Shown here one piece after another: positions 44,102 to 54,662 of a stretch of 64,000 nt of DNA. Location: assembly GCA_009763385.1 (NCBI GenBank), contig CM019831.1, positions 83,859,845 through 83,923,844 of the forward strand, written 5' to 3'. The stretch comes from Coix lacryma-jobi var. lacryma-jobi. Its lineage: Eukaryota > Streptophyta > Magnoliopsida > Poales > Poaceae. Under the pieces are notes generated by a model. That model ran no database searches, had not been told where the DNA came from, and saw nothing but the letters and a program-made list of their open reading frames with translations. Each line of letters starts with the position of its first letter. Position 1 is the first letter of the stretch. The translations under genes were made by a program, and so were the position numbers.

Positions 44102-46001
44102 TGTTGGTAGTTCTTAACTTCACTAAAGATAGAGCTAGGCAATATCCTCGGTAACAACCCAGAAATGCTTGTTGACACATGCTAACGTCGTTACTAGGAG
44201 TAGACTACGGAATCTATCCCTGGCAACGGTGCCAGAAATGCTTGTAGCAAGTCCAATCACTATACCTAAAGGAGTGAAGCTAAAGCAGCTATCTACTAAT
44301 GTCAAATGGGGTTGTCAATCCCGACACTAGTAGGAGCTAGCTAGAGAGATTGCAATCTACCTAGATGAGATTCTGCAAGCGCACAGAACTATCGTAGTAG
44401 CACTTCGCCTGGGAGTACCAGGTGTCGATTTATTTGATCCCAAAGGAAGGCTAGGGTCGTGTATGAGTCGAGTCAAGGAGGGGATGAGAGTCGAAGAATA
44501 AGAAAGGGAAAAGGAGAGAAGAGAAGAGAGGAGATGAAAGGCTAGAAAGAATTTATGAGTGGATAGGTAAGGATGAAATGAATGGTTAAGGTAAGGTGGA
44601 TGGACAGGTAGATAGGGGGAATAAGATAACTAAAGATAACTAATATAACTAACTAATAATTAATAACTACTCCTAGATAATTAACGAAGCAAGATAGGCA
44701 AATGCCAAATAAGGAACCAAGTTAAGTATTGTTTTATTCCTATCTTGTCAAGTACCGAGGCGTACTAGCCTTTACCACTGACTTAGGTTGAACGATAGCA
44801 CAACGAGCCTTACTGTTAAACTAGACCCACTACGTGGTGGAATTCAAGGCGCACAGGGCTGTCACCACCTGCTTGCTAGCACAACTATCCGGGGGTCTAG
44901 CCACATCTGAAGGTAAGTCTATAACTAAGCACCACGCCTAATTATATTCTAACTATCTCTATCCTGACCTAGAATAGAGACACCCTTGCGGACATCAGAG
45001 CAAATACTTGACTTAATAAGATAAACACTAAACTAACTAAGCAACCTATTGGCATAGATCAAACACTAAGCACACTAGAGATTAACTATTATGGCTAAGT
45101 GAATTGAAATGTAGGATAGCTTGGTACTCAAGCAATCAATCAAGTATACTACTCAAAACTGGTAAGTAGAATTTAGTAATACTTGAAATGATGAACTAGA
45201 ATATAGTAAAGTGCTTGAGTTACAAGAGCAAAACCTGAACTGGAGATGAAGGAAGACTCTTCCCAACTCCAGGACCGATCACTCGCACGCTTCTACTCTT
45301 GAGCTAAGCCTTGAGCAGCGCTTCCGCGAGGGCAATGAGGCAAGGATGCCTTGCTCTACTAGCTACCTACTTGCCTAAGCTTGGCTAAATCCTAAGCTAT
45401 TAGCCTTGCTTTCTTCCTTCCTTGCTTTCCTTGCTTGATATGAAGTGACACCTCCAGGGGGTATATATAGTAGAGAGGTGGAGTAGGGGCTACTCCACCG
45501 CCACATCATCGATCTGCGTGATGATGGATGAGAGCCCTTGGATCGTAACCTCCGTCAGATAAATGGTGGAGAAGAATTAAGCATGTGCTTCTTTAATTCA
45601 ACATGTGCTTCTTTGCATGGCGGCATGCATGATCCACACCACTCCCTCCTGAGCCCTTCGATGCCACCGACCTAGTGACCGAGGGCTAAGATTTGGCCCT
45701 GGGGTGGTCACACGGATCAGTGACATGGCAAGGGAGAAGTTTGGGCGCCACCTAAGGGTGGCGGGCGCCACCTAGGGGTGGCGAGCGCCACCCCACTAGG
45801 GCCCAAATGGGCCCTGGTGAGTGGGCTCGGCCCCTGGTGGGTCCATTCTCCAAATTTGGTCCAAATCCTGCATTCAAATAGAAATCTATGGACATTTGGA
45901 ATTTGGTTAGTTTGAAACCTATTTGACTACTCTTCATGCCTTTTTGTTGAATTTTTGGGTAAAATGTTGATGGTAAAATAAGTGTTTAAGGACCATCAAC
46001 A
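44102..46001 (-). repeat. 3' LTR of D (1,900 bp)
   Basis: Plus-strand ends TGTTGGTAG and CCATCAACA. TATA box TATATATA at 45462-45469. Carries the two primer-site-like repeats at its U5 end (about 44150-44235). Confidence 0.93.
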
Positions 46002-47673
46002 AGCTCCCCGAAGCTAACCTGTTGCTCGTCCTCGAGCAACAATGCGGTTTAAGCATTGAGCATGAAATAGATAGCAACTTAAGATGTATACAAGTGCATA
46101 TTGTATAGTGAGAAATAACTTAGTGTATATCATTAATCATAGCAATGTGGGGCTTATAGATTTTCACTTCAAACATGCAAGAGTGAAATAAAGCAGTAGA
46201 TAGGAAACTTTTATCTTTCTTAGGTTTGACTAGGATTCTGTCTAGAGGTTTTTTAAGGTTTTCAAAAGATAAAAACTTGCTTAAGTCCTCCAAGATTCAC
46301 TCAATCACTCAATGGTGTTTAAATCCTCACTTAGGCCAAAATGTAGCCTCTCCTATTTCTAAAGAATGATATGTGGAGTTATAGGTAGGCTAAGAATCAT
46401 GAGCAAATTGCATAATGTTTATTGCTAAGCTAGATACTCAGATCATAAGGAGCAGCAAATCATAAAAATTGATCAAGATGTGCATGTGTGGTTATGTGTA
46501 AGTGTATAGAGAGATATTTCATAATCCTTCCTAGTTAATTTCTGGGGTCTAGAGCTAATGATAACTCTCTCTTTTTTTTACTCGATACATAGTGAGTAGA
46601 CAAAAATGTGTCCTCACATTTTCTTGGGACATAGTCCTCTCTTAAGCTACTTTGCTCACTTCTTTTTTTTCATATCTCTCTTTTTTAGCTCTAGATTTCC
46701 CTAGGTTGTCTATAGGAAAGGATTTTAGAAATAAAAAGGGGGAAGAGAGAGAAATGCTTATTCCCAGTGTAGGAATAGCATAAGGCTAGCAATGGAACGT
46801 TTGGAAAGGTATTGCATATCTCCAGTGTAGAGAATGAGCAATTTATTTAGTGGTTGCAAACTTCCAAAGTGGAGAGTACGCAATTTATGGTGGGTGTGTG
46901 TATCTTGATCAAAAGAAATGGTAAGCTTCTCTACTAAGATCTTTGAGGTCTAACAAAGCTCAACACAAACAATGCTCTTTGTGGTTTTGACTAACAAATA
47001 TTTGGCAAGTGGTGGGATGGGATAAAATCCAGGAGGAACTTTTAGCAAGGTTTTCATGATTTTTAAAAGAAATCCTCCAGATTAGGTCCTAATTTCACCT
47101 TAGCAAGTTTAAAGAATTACTCCATTTCTAACTAACTTTATTCACTAAGCATGATTTTAGTTAAAACATGTGCAACCCACAAAAGCTACAACTTAGATAA
47201 AGCTAGTTATTCTAACTATAACAATAGCATTTGCATGGCATATTTTATTTCTTATTCAGGTTCCAACATTTTTAAGAAGATTTTTCATTTTTACTCATGG
47301 GATAATTACTTAGGCAAGTATATAACATTTAAAAATGTTCAAAAGATATAGAATTTAAGAACCGAACATAAAGAGTAAGGTTGAAACATACCTTATTGGC
47401 GCGAGGATCTCCCCCAAGCTGGCTTCTTGCTTGGTGAAGGGTCTTCATCTTTCTCGGTCGGAGCTCTTGTTCTTATTTTATTAAAAAGGAAACTATCTAA
47501 TGTTGTGAAAAAGGGAAACTATCCTATTATGATATTTTATTATTCTAGCTAAGTTAACATATACTTATGCATATAACTAATGATAACTATTTTTTTAGTT
47601 ACATGCATGACATATGTTATTTATTTGAAAAAAGGGAAATTAGAAGGGAAAAATTAAAAAGTAAATTCATACC
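46002..47673 (-). other. Non-coding 3' internal region of D with polypurine tract
   Basis: AT-rich, collinear with H 3642-4915 in its distal part. On the minus strand it ends with a purine tract GCTTCGGGGAGCT beside the LTR. Pol genes would be expected here or upstream, but none are seen. Confidence 0.82.
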
Positions 47674-48303
47674 TTAGATCCATGGAATTTCATCCTTATT
47701 GGGTGGATCTTCTTCCTTGGGTGCTTCTTCTTTAAGTACTTCATCGCGTTCTTCTTCTTTTGGCACCTCTCCTTTGTTATGTGAATTACACAACTCACGA
47801 GAAGGTGGTTCTTTCTTTCTGTTCCACCTTGTTCTTTGGTGCCTCTTCTTGGTACGAACGGGTTTTGCTTCATGCATGTTAGCAGCATATGCGGGACCAT
47901 GGGAAAAGGAGAATATTTCCTTCCTCCCTCCTAATGTCATTTGCATTTTACCACTCCCCACATATATGCAAGCATCAACAGTGTTCATGAAAGGTCTACC
48001 TAAGATTAGAGGCACATCTTTCCTATTTCCCATATCTAGTATTATGAAATCAGCAGGAACATATGAACCTCTAATATGAACAAGTAAATCAGTTACTATT
48101 CCTTCTACATAGCATGTTGATTGATGAGCTAGCACGACATAGGCAGATGTGGATGACATGAGTGGAAAGAATAAGTTTTCATAGAAATCCTTAGATAAAA
48201 TGTTCACACTCGATCCTAAGTCACACATGGGATTTTTAAAGACTTCACCAAAGATTGAGCATCTAATTATGGGACTACCAGGATCACCCTTTTTAACAGT
48301 CAT
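47674..48303 (-). CDS. pro: Aspartic protease domain of D (Athila type)
   Basis: 209 residues. Begins MTVKKGDPGSPIIRCSIFG, then CDLGSSVNIL with the D-L-G active-site variant of Athila proteases, and later LILGRPFMNT, the typical distal motif. The last 60 residues are K- and E-rich and end at a stop. Its ATG overlaps the gag stop (ATGA at 48303-48300), which may be a natural frame change or a 1-bp slip from a once continuous gag-pro. The protease would cut Gag. No pol follows. Confidence 0.83.
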   Translation of the reverse strand: MTVKKGDPGSPIIRCSIFGEVFKNPMCDLGSSVNILSKDFYENLFFPLMSSTSAYVVLAHQSTCYVEGIVTDLLVHIRGSYVPADFIILDMGNRKDVPLILGRPFMNTVDACIYVGSGKMQMTLGGRKEIFSFSHGPAYAANMHEAKPVRTKKRHQRTRWNRKKEPPSRELCNSHNKGEVPKEEERDEVLKEEAPKEEDPPNKDEIPWI

Positions 48304-49529
48304 GGTTTGATCTTTATATTTGCAGTTTCCATGTTAGGTTTAGCCGGAATTTTGCCAGTTTCAAAAGATGGTATGATCGCAGCAAGTTGAGCTAATTGAG
48401 TTTCTAACATCTTATTAAAGCTAAGTTGATTTTTCAGAGCAGATGAGAAATCTTCCAATTTAGCATTTATGTTCTCAAGCATTTTATCATTTGAAATTAA
48501 TTTATTATTCAAAAATTCAGTAGTTCTACCTTGAGAGTAGACTAGATTCTTCGAGAACGAGAAATTATCAGTACTTTGGAAATTAGAGCGAGGGAATGAA
48601 TTATTACCTTGAGAGTTGGAGTGCTGATTCCATCCTTGATTTTGTTGATGGAAACCGTTGTTGTTGTTGTTGATGATGATGAAGTTCAAATCTTCATGTA
48701 ACTCAGGGCAGTGGTTCCCAGAATGTCCGGTTTCTCCACAGACTTCACAAGTCATGTAGGATTCCAGAGATTGGACACTCTCTTGTTGGTTCATCTTCTC
48801 ACAGCTGTCCAGCTTCTTGGCAAACAGGTCCATCTTGGCCATGATCGTGTCGGCCTCCTTAAGGGAATGCATACCTCGCTTACGGGGCTGCAGTCTCTCG
48901 TCATTCCATCCTTGGTTCGACACCATCTTCTCTATGAGAGCCTTAGCATCTGCAACATTCATAGAAAAGAATGCACCGCCGGCGGCGTCATCCAAATGGC
49001 TTCTAGAGAGTGGGGTTCGGCCATGGTAGAAGTTCTGGATCAACAGTCAGTCCTCCATACCATGGTGTAGACAAGCAGTGACGTACTCTTGCATTCTCTC
49101 CCAAGCCTCGGGAATAGATTCCTCGGCTTGTTGCGTAAAGCTGGAGATTTTGTTGCGAAGAGCGTTCGTCTTGCCCATCGGAAAGAATTTGGCGAGAAAA
49201 GCATTGGAACACTTGTCCCATGTGTCTACAGCATTGCGATTGGTATAGAACCATTGCTTTGCTTTTCCTAGGAGAGAAAAGGGAAAGAGACGAAGATGGA
49301 TGGCTTCTTGGGTTATCCCCTTAATGGTGAAGGTGCCGCAAATCTCCAAAAATTGTTGGAGGTGAGCATTGGCATCCTCATGAGCTTTGCCACAGAACGG
49401 GCTAGCTTGGACCATCATGATCAGAGCCGGTTTCAACTCAAAATTGAGGTTGGCATCGATCACGGCTGGTCCTGTCGCTACATTGGCGGCAGAAGGAGCA
49501 GAAAACTCACGAATGGTCTTGTTGGCCAT
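48300..49529 (-). pseudogene. gag: Gag of D (Athila type), one nonsense change
   Basis: The ATG at 49529-49527 gives MANKTIREFSAPSAANVATG; the open frame reaches farther upstream but this is the first Gag-like start after the leader. The capsid region has HLQQFLEICGTF, LRLFPFSLLGKAKQW, FLAKFFPMGKTNALR and QEYVTACLHHGMED, all typical of Athila Gag. TGA at 49049-49047 replaces a Trp codon; the frame then continues to 48300. Knuckle CEVCGETGHSGNHC is followed by an N/Q-rich region and a coiled-coil (LLNNKL... region). 410 codons in all. Confidence 0.9.
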
Positions 49530-49690
49530 CGTGAAGGTAGAACGAGATAAGAAAGAAAGAAGTTGAAGAAGATGAAGGAAAAAGATAAGAAGGACTAAGG
49601 AAAGAAAGAATGGGGAAAGATGGGATTCGCTAAGCGGAAGCTTAAGCGAAGATAAATTCGACAAGGACTCGAAGGATACACCGATTGCCT

Positions 49691-49708
49691 TCCCCGGCAA
49701 CGGCGCCA
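49691..49708 (-). promoter_or_regulatory. Primer-binding site of D (tRNA-Asp)
   Basis: The minus strand reads TGGCGCCGTTGCCGGGGA, 8 bp inside the LTR. This is complementary to the 3' end of plant tRNA-Asp, including CCA. Confidence 0.9.
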
Positions 49709-49716
49709 GAAATGCT

Positions 49717-51542
49717 TGTTGGTAGTTCTTAACTTCACTAAAGATAGAGCTAGGCAACTATCCCCGGTAACGGCCCAGAAATGCTTGTTGACACTTGCTA
49801 ACGTCGTTACTAGGAGTAGACTATGGAATCTATCCCTGGCAACGGCGCCAGAAATGCTTGTAGCAAGTCCAGTCACTATACCTAAAGGAGTGAAGCTAAA
49901 GCAGCTATCTACTAATGTCAAATGGGGTTGTCAATCCCGACACTAGTAGGAGCTAGCTAGAGAGATTGCAATCTACCTAGAGGAGATTCTGCAAGCGCAT
50001 AGAACTATCGTAGTAGCACTTCGCCTGGGACTACCAGGTGTCGATTTATTTGATCCCAAAGGAAGGCTAGTGTGGTGTATGAGTCGAGTCAAGGAGGGGA
50101 TGAGAGTCGAAGAATAAGAAAGGGAAAAGGAGAGAAGAGAAGAGAGGAGATGAAAGGCTAGAAAGAATTTATGAGTGGATAGGTAAGGATGAAATGAATG
50201 GTTAAGGTAAGGTGGATAGATAGGTAGATAGGGGGAATAAGATAACTAAAGATAACTAATATAACTAACTAATAATTAATATCTACTCCTAGATAACTAT
50301 GAAGCAAGATAGGCAAATGCCAAATAAGCAACCAAGTTAGGTATAGTTTTATTCCTATCTTGTCAAGTACCGAGGCGTACTAGCCTTTACCACTAACTTA
50401 GGTTGAACGCTAGCACAATGAGCCTTACTGTTAAACTAGACCAACTACGTGGTGGAATTCAAGGCGCACAGGGTTGTCACCACCTGCTTGCTACCACAGC
50501 TATCAGGGGGTCTAGCCGTATCTGAAGGTAAGTCTATAACTAAGCACCACGCCTAATTATATTCTAACTATCTCTATCCTGGCCTAGAATAGAGACACCC
50601 TTGTGGACGTCAGAGCAAATACTTGACTTAATAAGATAAACACTAAACTAACTAAGCAACCTTTTGGCAAAGATCAAACACTAAGCACACTAGAGATTAA
50701 CTACTATAGCTAAGTGAATTGAAATCTAGGATAGCTAGGTACTAAAGCAATCAACAAAGTATACTACTCAATTCCTGTTAGTAGAATAATGTAATACTTG
50801 AAATGATGAACTAGAATATAGTAAAGTGCTTGAGTTACAAGAGCAAAACCTGAATTGGAGATGAAGGAAGACTCTTCCCAACTCCAGGACCAATCACTCG
50901 CACGCTTCTACTCTTGAGCTAAGCCTTGAGGAGCGCTTCCGCGAGGGCAATGAGGCAAGGATGCCTTGCTCTACTAGCTACCTACTTGCCTAAGCTTGGC
51001 TAAATCCTAAGCTATTAGCCTTGCTTTCTTCCTTCCTTGCTTTCCTTGCTTGATATGAAGTGACACCTCCATGGGGGTATTTATAGTAGAGAGGTGGAGT
51101 AGGGGCTACTCCACCGCCACATCATCGATCTGCGTGATGATGGATGAGAGCCCTTGGATCGTAACCTCCGTCAGATCAATGGTGGAGAAGAATTAAGCAT
51201 GTGCTTCTTTAATTCAACATGTGCTTCTTTGCATGGCGGCATGCATGATCCATGCCACTCCCTCCTGAGCCCTCCGATGCCACCGACCAGGTGACCGAGG
51301 GCTAAGAATTGGCCATGGGGTGGTCACACGGATCAGTGACATGGCAGGGGAGAAGTTTGGGCGCCACCTAGGTGGCGGGCGCCACCTAGGGGTGGCGGGC
51401 GCCACCCCACTAGGGCCCAAATGGGCCCTGGTGAGTGGGCTCGCCCCCTAGTGGGTCCATTCTCCAAATTTGGTCCAAATCCTGCATTCAAATAGAAATC
51501 TATGGACATATGGAATTTGGTTAGTTTGAAACCTATTTGACT
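49717..51542 (-). repeat. 5' LTR of D (about 1,826 bp, outer end missing)
   Basis: Starts TGTTGGTAG on the plus strand. It follows the 3' LTR closely up to CCTATTTGACT and then breaks off; about 90 bp including the terminal CAACA are absent. TATA box at 51079-51085. Primer-site-like repeats at 49761-49777 and 49833-49850. Confidence 0.92.
49761..49850 (-). repeat. Two primer-site-like repeats within the D 5' LTR
   Basis: The sites at 49761-49777 and 49833-49850 (minus strand CTGGCGCCGTTGCCAGGG in the second) are each followed, on the plus strand, by GAAATGCTTGT, just as the real site at 49691-49708 is. Spacing is 70 and 72 bp. Confidence 0.88.
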
Positions 51543-52631
51543 GCAGTTATGTTCTCCTTCATCAGGCTGAATCGAGTTCTCCTCCTCTTGAACTTCTTCA
51601 TCAAATTTTGGTCCATCGTCTTCTATGTCACTTTCAGATTCCCATTCACCTTTTTCATTCACTATCATGGTCCTCCTGCTTGGGCATTGAGCTGCAACAT
51701 GCCCGCGACCATGTCACTTATGGCACACAATTTCCCTACTGCGTGAGGAGGATGCAGGAGCTGAAGCAATAGTTGGGGTCGCTGCACTTGCAGCAGGTCG
51801 CTGGTGGCTTGCAGGTGAGGATGTTGTAGAGGCTGCCATCTTTGAAGGAACATTACATGAAGAGGGTCTGGATGCAGCTCCTTGAGACCGCCCTCCTCCC
51901 AAAGAAGTGTCGAACTGCTGCTTGCGCCATAGGGCCGCAACAGAATGGCTCGCATAATTCCTTCCACGTGCTTCGTGCTGAATTTTCCTTTCAGTGCGCA
52001 TAGCTTGATCATCAAGGTCCTGCAAGGTATTGTATGGGAACATCTCCACAAAACTAGAAATTTCTTCATTGAGACCACCCAAAAATCTTGCCATTTTTTA
52101 CTCCGAATCTTCTCTAATCACAGCCCGAACTAATAGCAACTCCATCTCCTTGAAATATTCATCGACTGATCTCTTCCCTTGCTTCAACATTTGCAACCTG
52201 TTTCTGAGGTCATGCTGATAGCTTGAGGGGACAAATCGTCTCATCACTCGCTTCATCTCTTCCCAAGTGTTGATATACCCAAGTCCCAACTCAAACTGAT
52301 TCTCTTGAACTTGATTCCACCAGGTGAGGGCATATCCAGAGAACTCAACTGAGGCAAGGTTCACACGACGTTGATCTGAAAGATTATGAATTCTGAAAAT
52401 TTGATCACACTGCTCAGCCCATTCTAGGAACTCATATGCGATCTCTTTACCAGTAAACTTGGGAATGCTCAATTTGACACGAGCATTATTATCGGGATCG
52501 TCTCTATGGCGGCGGCCGTGATGATGATCTCTACCTTCAAACTCAGCACGCTGGCGATGATCGCGACGCCGATCAAATCTTCCTCCATTACCGAAGGGAT
52601 TCTCATCACGAAACCCTTCTTCTTCATCATG
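51543..52631 (-). pseudogene. gag: Element J: fragment of a Ty3-gypsy gag
   Basis: The minus strand encodes a retrotrans_gag-type capsid: KLSIPKFTGKEIAYEFLEWAEQ, then FSGYALTWWNQV, RRFVPSSYQHDLRNRLQ and MARFLGGLNEEI (parts quoted separately), then an S/A-rich linker and a knuckle of the form CHKx...GRGHVAAQC. Two stops break it: TAA at 52098-52100 and TGA at 51714-51716 in the knuckle, where Cys is expected. It continues to ESESDIEDDGPKFDEE and ends at the D junction. The N-terminus is cut by E. It is not Athila; the exact lineage is unclear. Confidence 0.85.
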
Positions 52632-54662
52632 TGAAGGACCGAGAATGCAAAAGCAAGGCGACCAGAGGGGGCGGTGAATGGGAGCTTCAAATTTCATTTC
52701 AGAAACTTGTTGCCACTGTCTCTAGAATCAACCCCAAAGGCAAACCTAGAGCTTGCGAGTGTCCATGACCCTAGATGTAGGGTGGATGCTTCTAAAAAGC
52801 ACAGCGGGACACAAACACAACTCTAGAAAATCAACACAAAAGACGGAAATCAAAACCGACAACGAACAAACACTCAGCGGATGAAAACGTGCGACTCAGT
52901 ACTGACCAGACTCAGGGGTGCATTCGGTCGGTACTGATCGAACGCGTCTGGTCAATCAAAATCGCTTATGGACCCTTACTGTGTTGGACCGGACTCACGG
53001 TTGGGGAGCGTCCGGTCACTTGCACAAAGCGTCCGGTCATTGGCCAAAAAAACGTGAACAGTGCAAGAGGCGAGTCCGGTCATCACAAGACTGAGAGTCC
53101 GGTCAGTTACGAAGAAAAATTCTCACTGAACATTCAACGACCGGACGCATGCGCTCAGTGTCCGGTCAACCCGACCCTAGCGTCCGGTCACCCCGATGCA
53201 GCTCCTTTCGTCCACCGATTCAACTCAATCTCACCCAAAACAAATCCTCTAAGGATCAAACCTGGTGAGAGGAGTCACAAGGAGGATAGTGAGCTATCTC
53301 TAAGAGATCATGGCTGGAACCTATCTCAAAATCGATGAATCAAAGAATTTCTGGGGAAGGGAAGAATAGTTGATCCAAAACGAAAACCAACCGATCTACT
53401 TGTTCGTGAGGTTTGAAGTTAATTCCTTCAGTGAAAGTGATCTCCTCACTGTAAAGAACAAGTGGATTCAAATGGTTTTGCAAACGGAGCAATGTAGAGA
53501 GAGAACAATCGATGGGAAAAATGTGGAGAAAAGATGAACGCGAAGAACAACTCAAGAACGCAAACCAAACCACGAATTTCCAACCAAAATTCGTCCCCAC
53601 GAGGAGACAACGAGATTACGGTCTCGTTTCCTCAAAAAGCAAATACACAAAGGTATTATTCACCGTCTCTGCAGATCTCAGTTGCTACAACAGGGATGTG
53701 GGAGAGCAGGAAAACCTAGAAGGCAAAATAGCAAATGACTGAGATTTGATGGGAGGTGGGTGTCTCCCTCTACTTATCCTAATTCTAGTTCCCACTCTAC
53801 CCCTAACTAATTACAGAACGAACCAGCAAAACCCTAGGGTTATTCTGGACCAACTCAAGGTAGATGCTGATACGACGGCCCCGCCCGCACAACTGGTAGC
53901 ATTGCCTCAACGCCACCTCACCGATTGACGCCACGTGCCGCCACCGCTCTGCTTGTCCTTTTCGCGGACCTCGCCCCCGGTTTTGTGGCCCAAACCAGGA
54001 AACCAGCCTTCACGACCAACCCCCGGTTTTGAGGCCCAAACCGGGAAACCAACCGTCCATCGCTTGAGTTTTGTGGCCCAAACTCAGAAACCCCCAGCAC
54101 CCAGGTTTTGAGGCCCAAACCTGGAAACCGTCCTCAGCCCGAGTTTTGTCGCCCAAACTCAGAAACCATCAGCACCCAGGTTTTGAGGCCCAAACCTGGA
54201 ACCCGTCCACCGCCTGAGTTTTGTGGCCCAAACTCGGAAACCATCAACACCTAGGTTTTGAGGCCCAAACCTGGAAATCGTCCACTCGGTGGTTTTTCTG
54301 TGGCTCAACCACCAAACCGAGCCGTAGAGGGGATGCACCGCCCGTGCACCCCGTCCACCGACACGTGTCCCCAGGTCCTCGACCCAAGCAACACCGTGCC
54401 CGCAAGTCTTCGCTCGTCGCTGTCCCAGGATGTCAGCCACCACAGCTGATCCTCAGGCCACCGGTCCCTCAGTCCAAGCCTCACGTCCGCCCTTCACCGC
54501 TCCCGGTCCATCGGCACGTCACGTCTCTACTTGACCTTCAACTTGCCTTTGATCACTGTATCCGTGCTCGACACCAACACAACACAAGCCAAAGAACATG
54601 CGCATTATCCCAGTTGACAATCGCTCATCACTTGAGACTCGGCATACACCCATGTATCCGAA
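52632..54662 (-). repeat. 3' LTR of E (2,031 bp)
   Basis: On the minus strand it runs from TTCGGATACATGG (TG changed to TT) to CTCGGTCCTTCA. CGGACGC and CCGGTC motifs lie at about 52900-53200, and the hairpin array at 53975-54313. Confidence 0.9.
53975..54313 (-). repeat. LTR hairpin array of E (nine units, longest in the window)
   Basis: Plus-strand arms in order: CCCGGTTTT/AAACCAGG, CCCGGTTTT/AAACCGGG, TTGAGTTTT/AAACTCAG, CCAGGTTTT/AAACCTGG, CCGAGTTTT/AAACTCAG, CCAGGTTTT/AAACCTGG, CTGAGTTTT/AAACTCGG, CTAGGTTTT/AAACCTGG, GGTGG/CCACC. Loops alternate GTGGCCC (or GTCGCCC) and GAGGCCC. Confidence 0.9.

Larger units (their letters stand above)
44102..51542 (-). mobile_element. Element D: Athila-type element with gag and protease only, 5' LTR truncated
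   Basis: Minus strand: 5' LTR 49717-51542 (outer end missing), tRNA-Asp primer site, gag, protease, 1.7-kb non-coding region, polypurine tract next to 46002, and 3' LTR 44102-46001. There is no reverse transcriptase, RNase H or integrase between the protease stop at 47674 and the LTR. It abuts the C LTR on the left (TCAGG at 44097-44101 would be one copy of the duplication). The right side abuts an unrelated gypsy gag, so the far end was lost. Confidence 0.92.

Noticed and set aside
49691..49708. tRNA-Asp gene
   Set aside because: Only the 18 bases complementary to the tRNA 3' end are present; it is a primer-binding site.
51333..51668. One protein of 111 codons on the minus strand
   Set aside because: It runs from gypsy gag J across the break into the D LTR, so it is a chance fusion.
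53975..54313. CRISPR-like array of regular repeats
   Set aside because: The units are hairpins with changing arms and no unique spacers, inside LTRs of plant retrotransposons.
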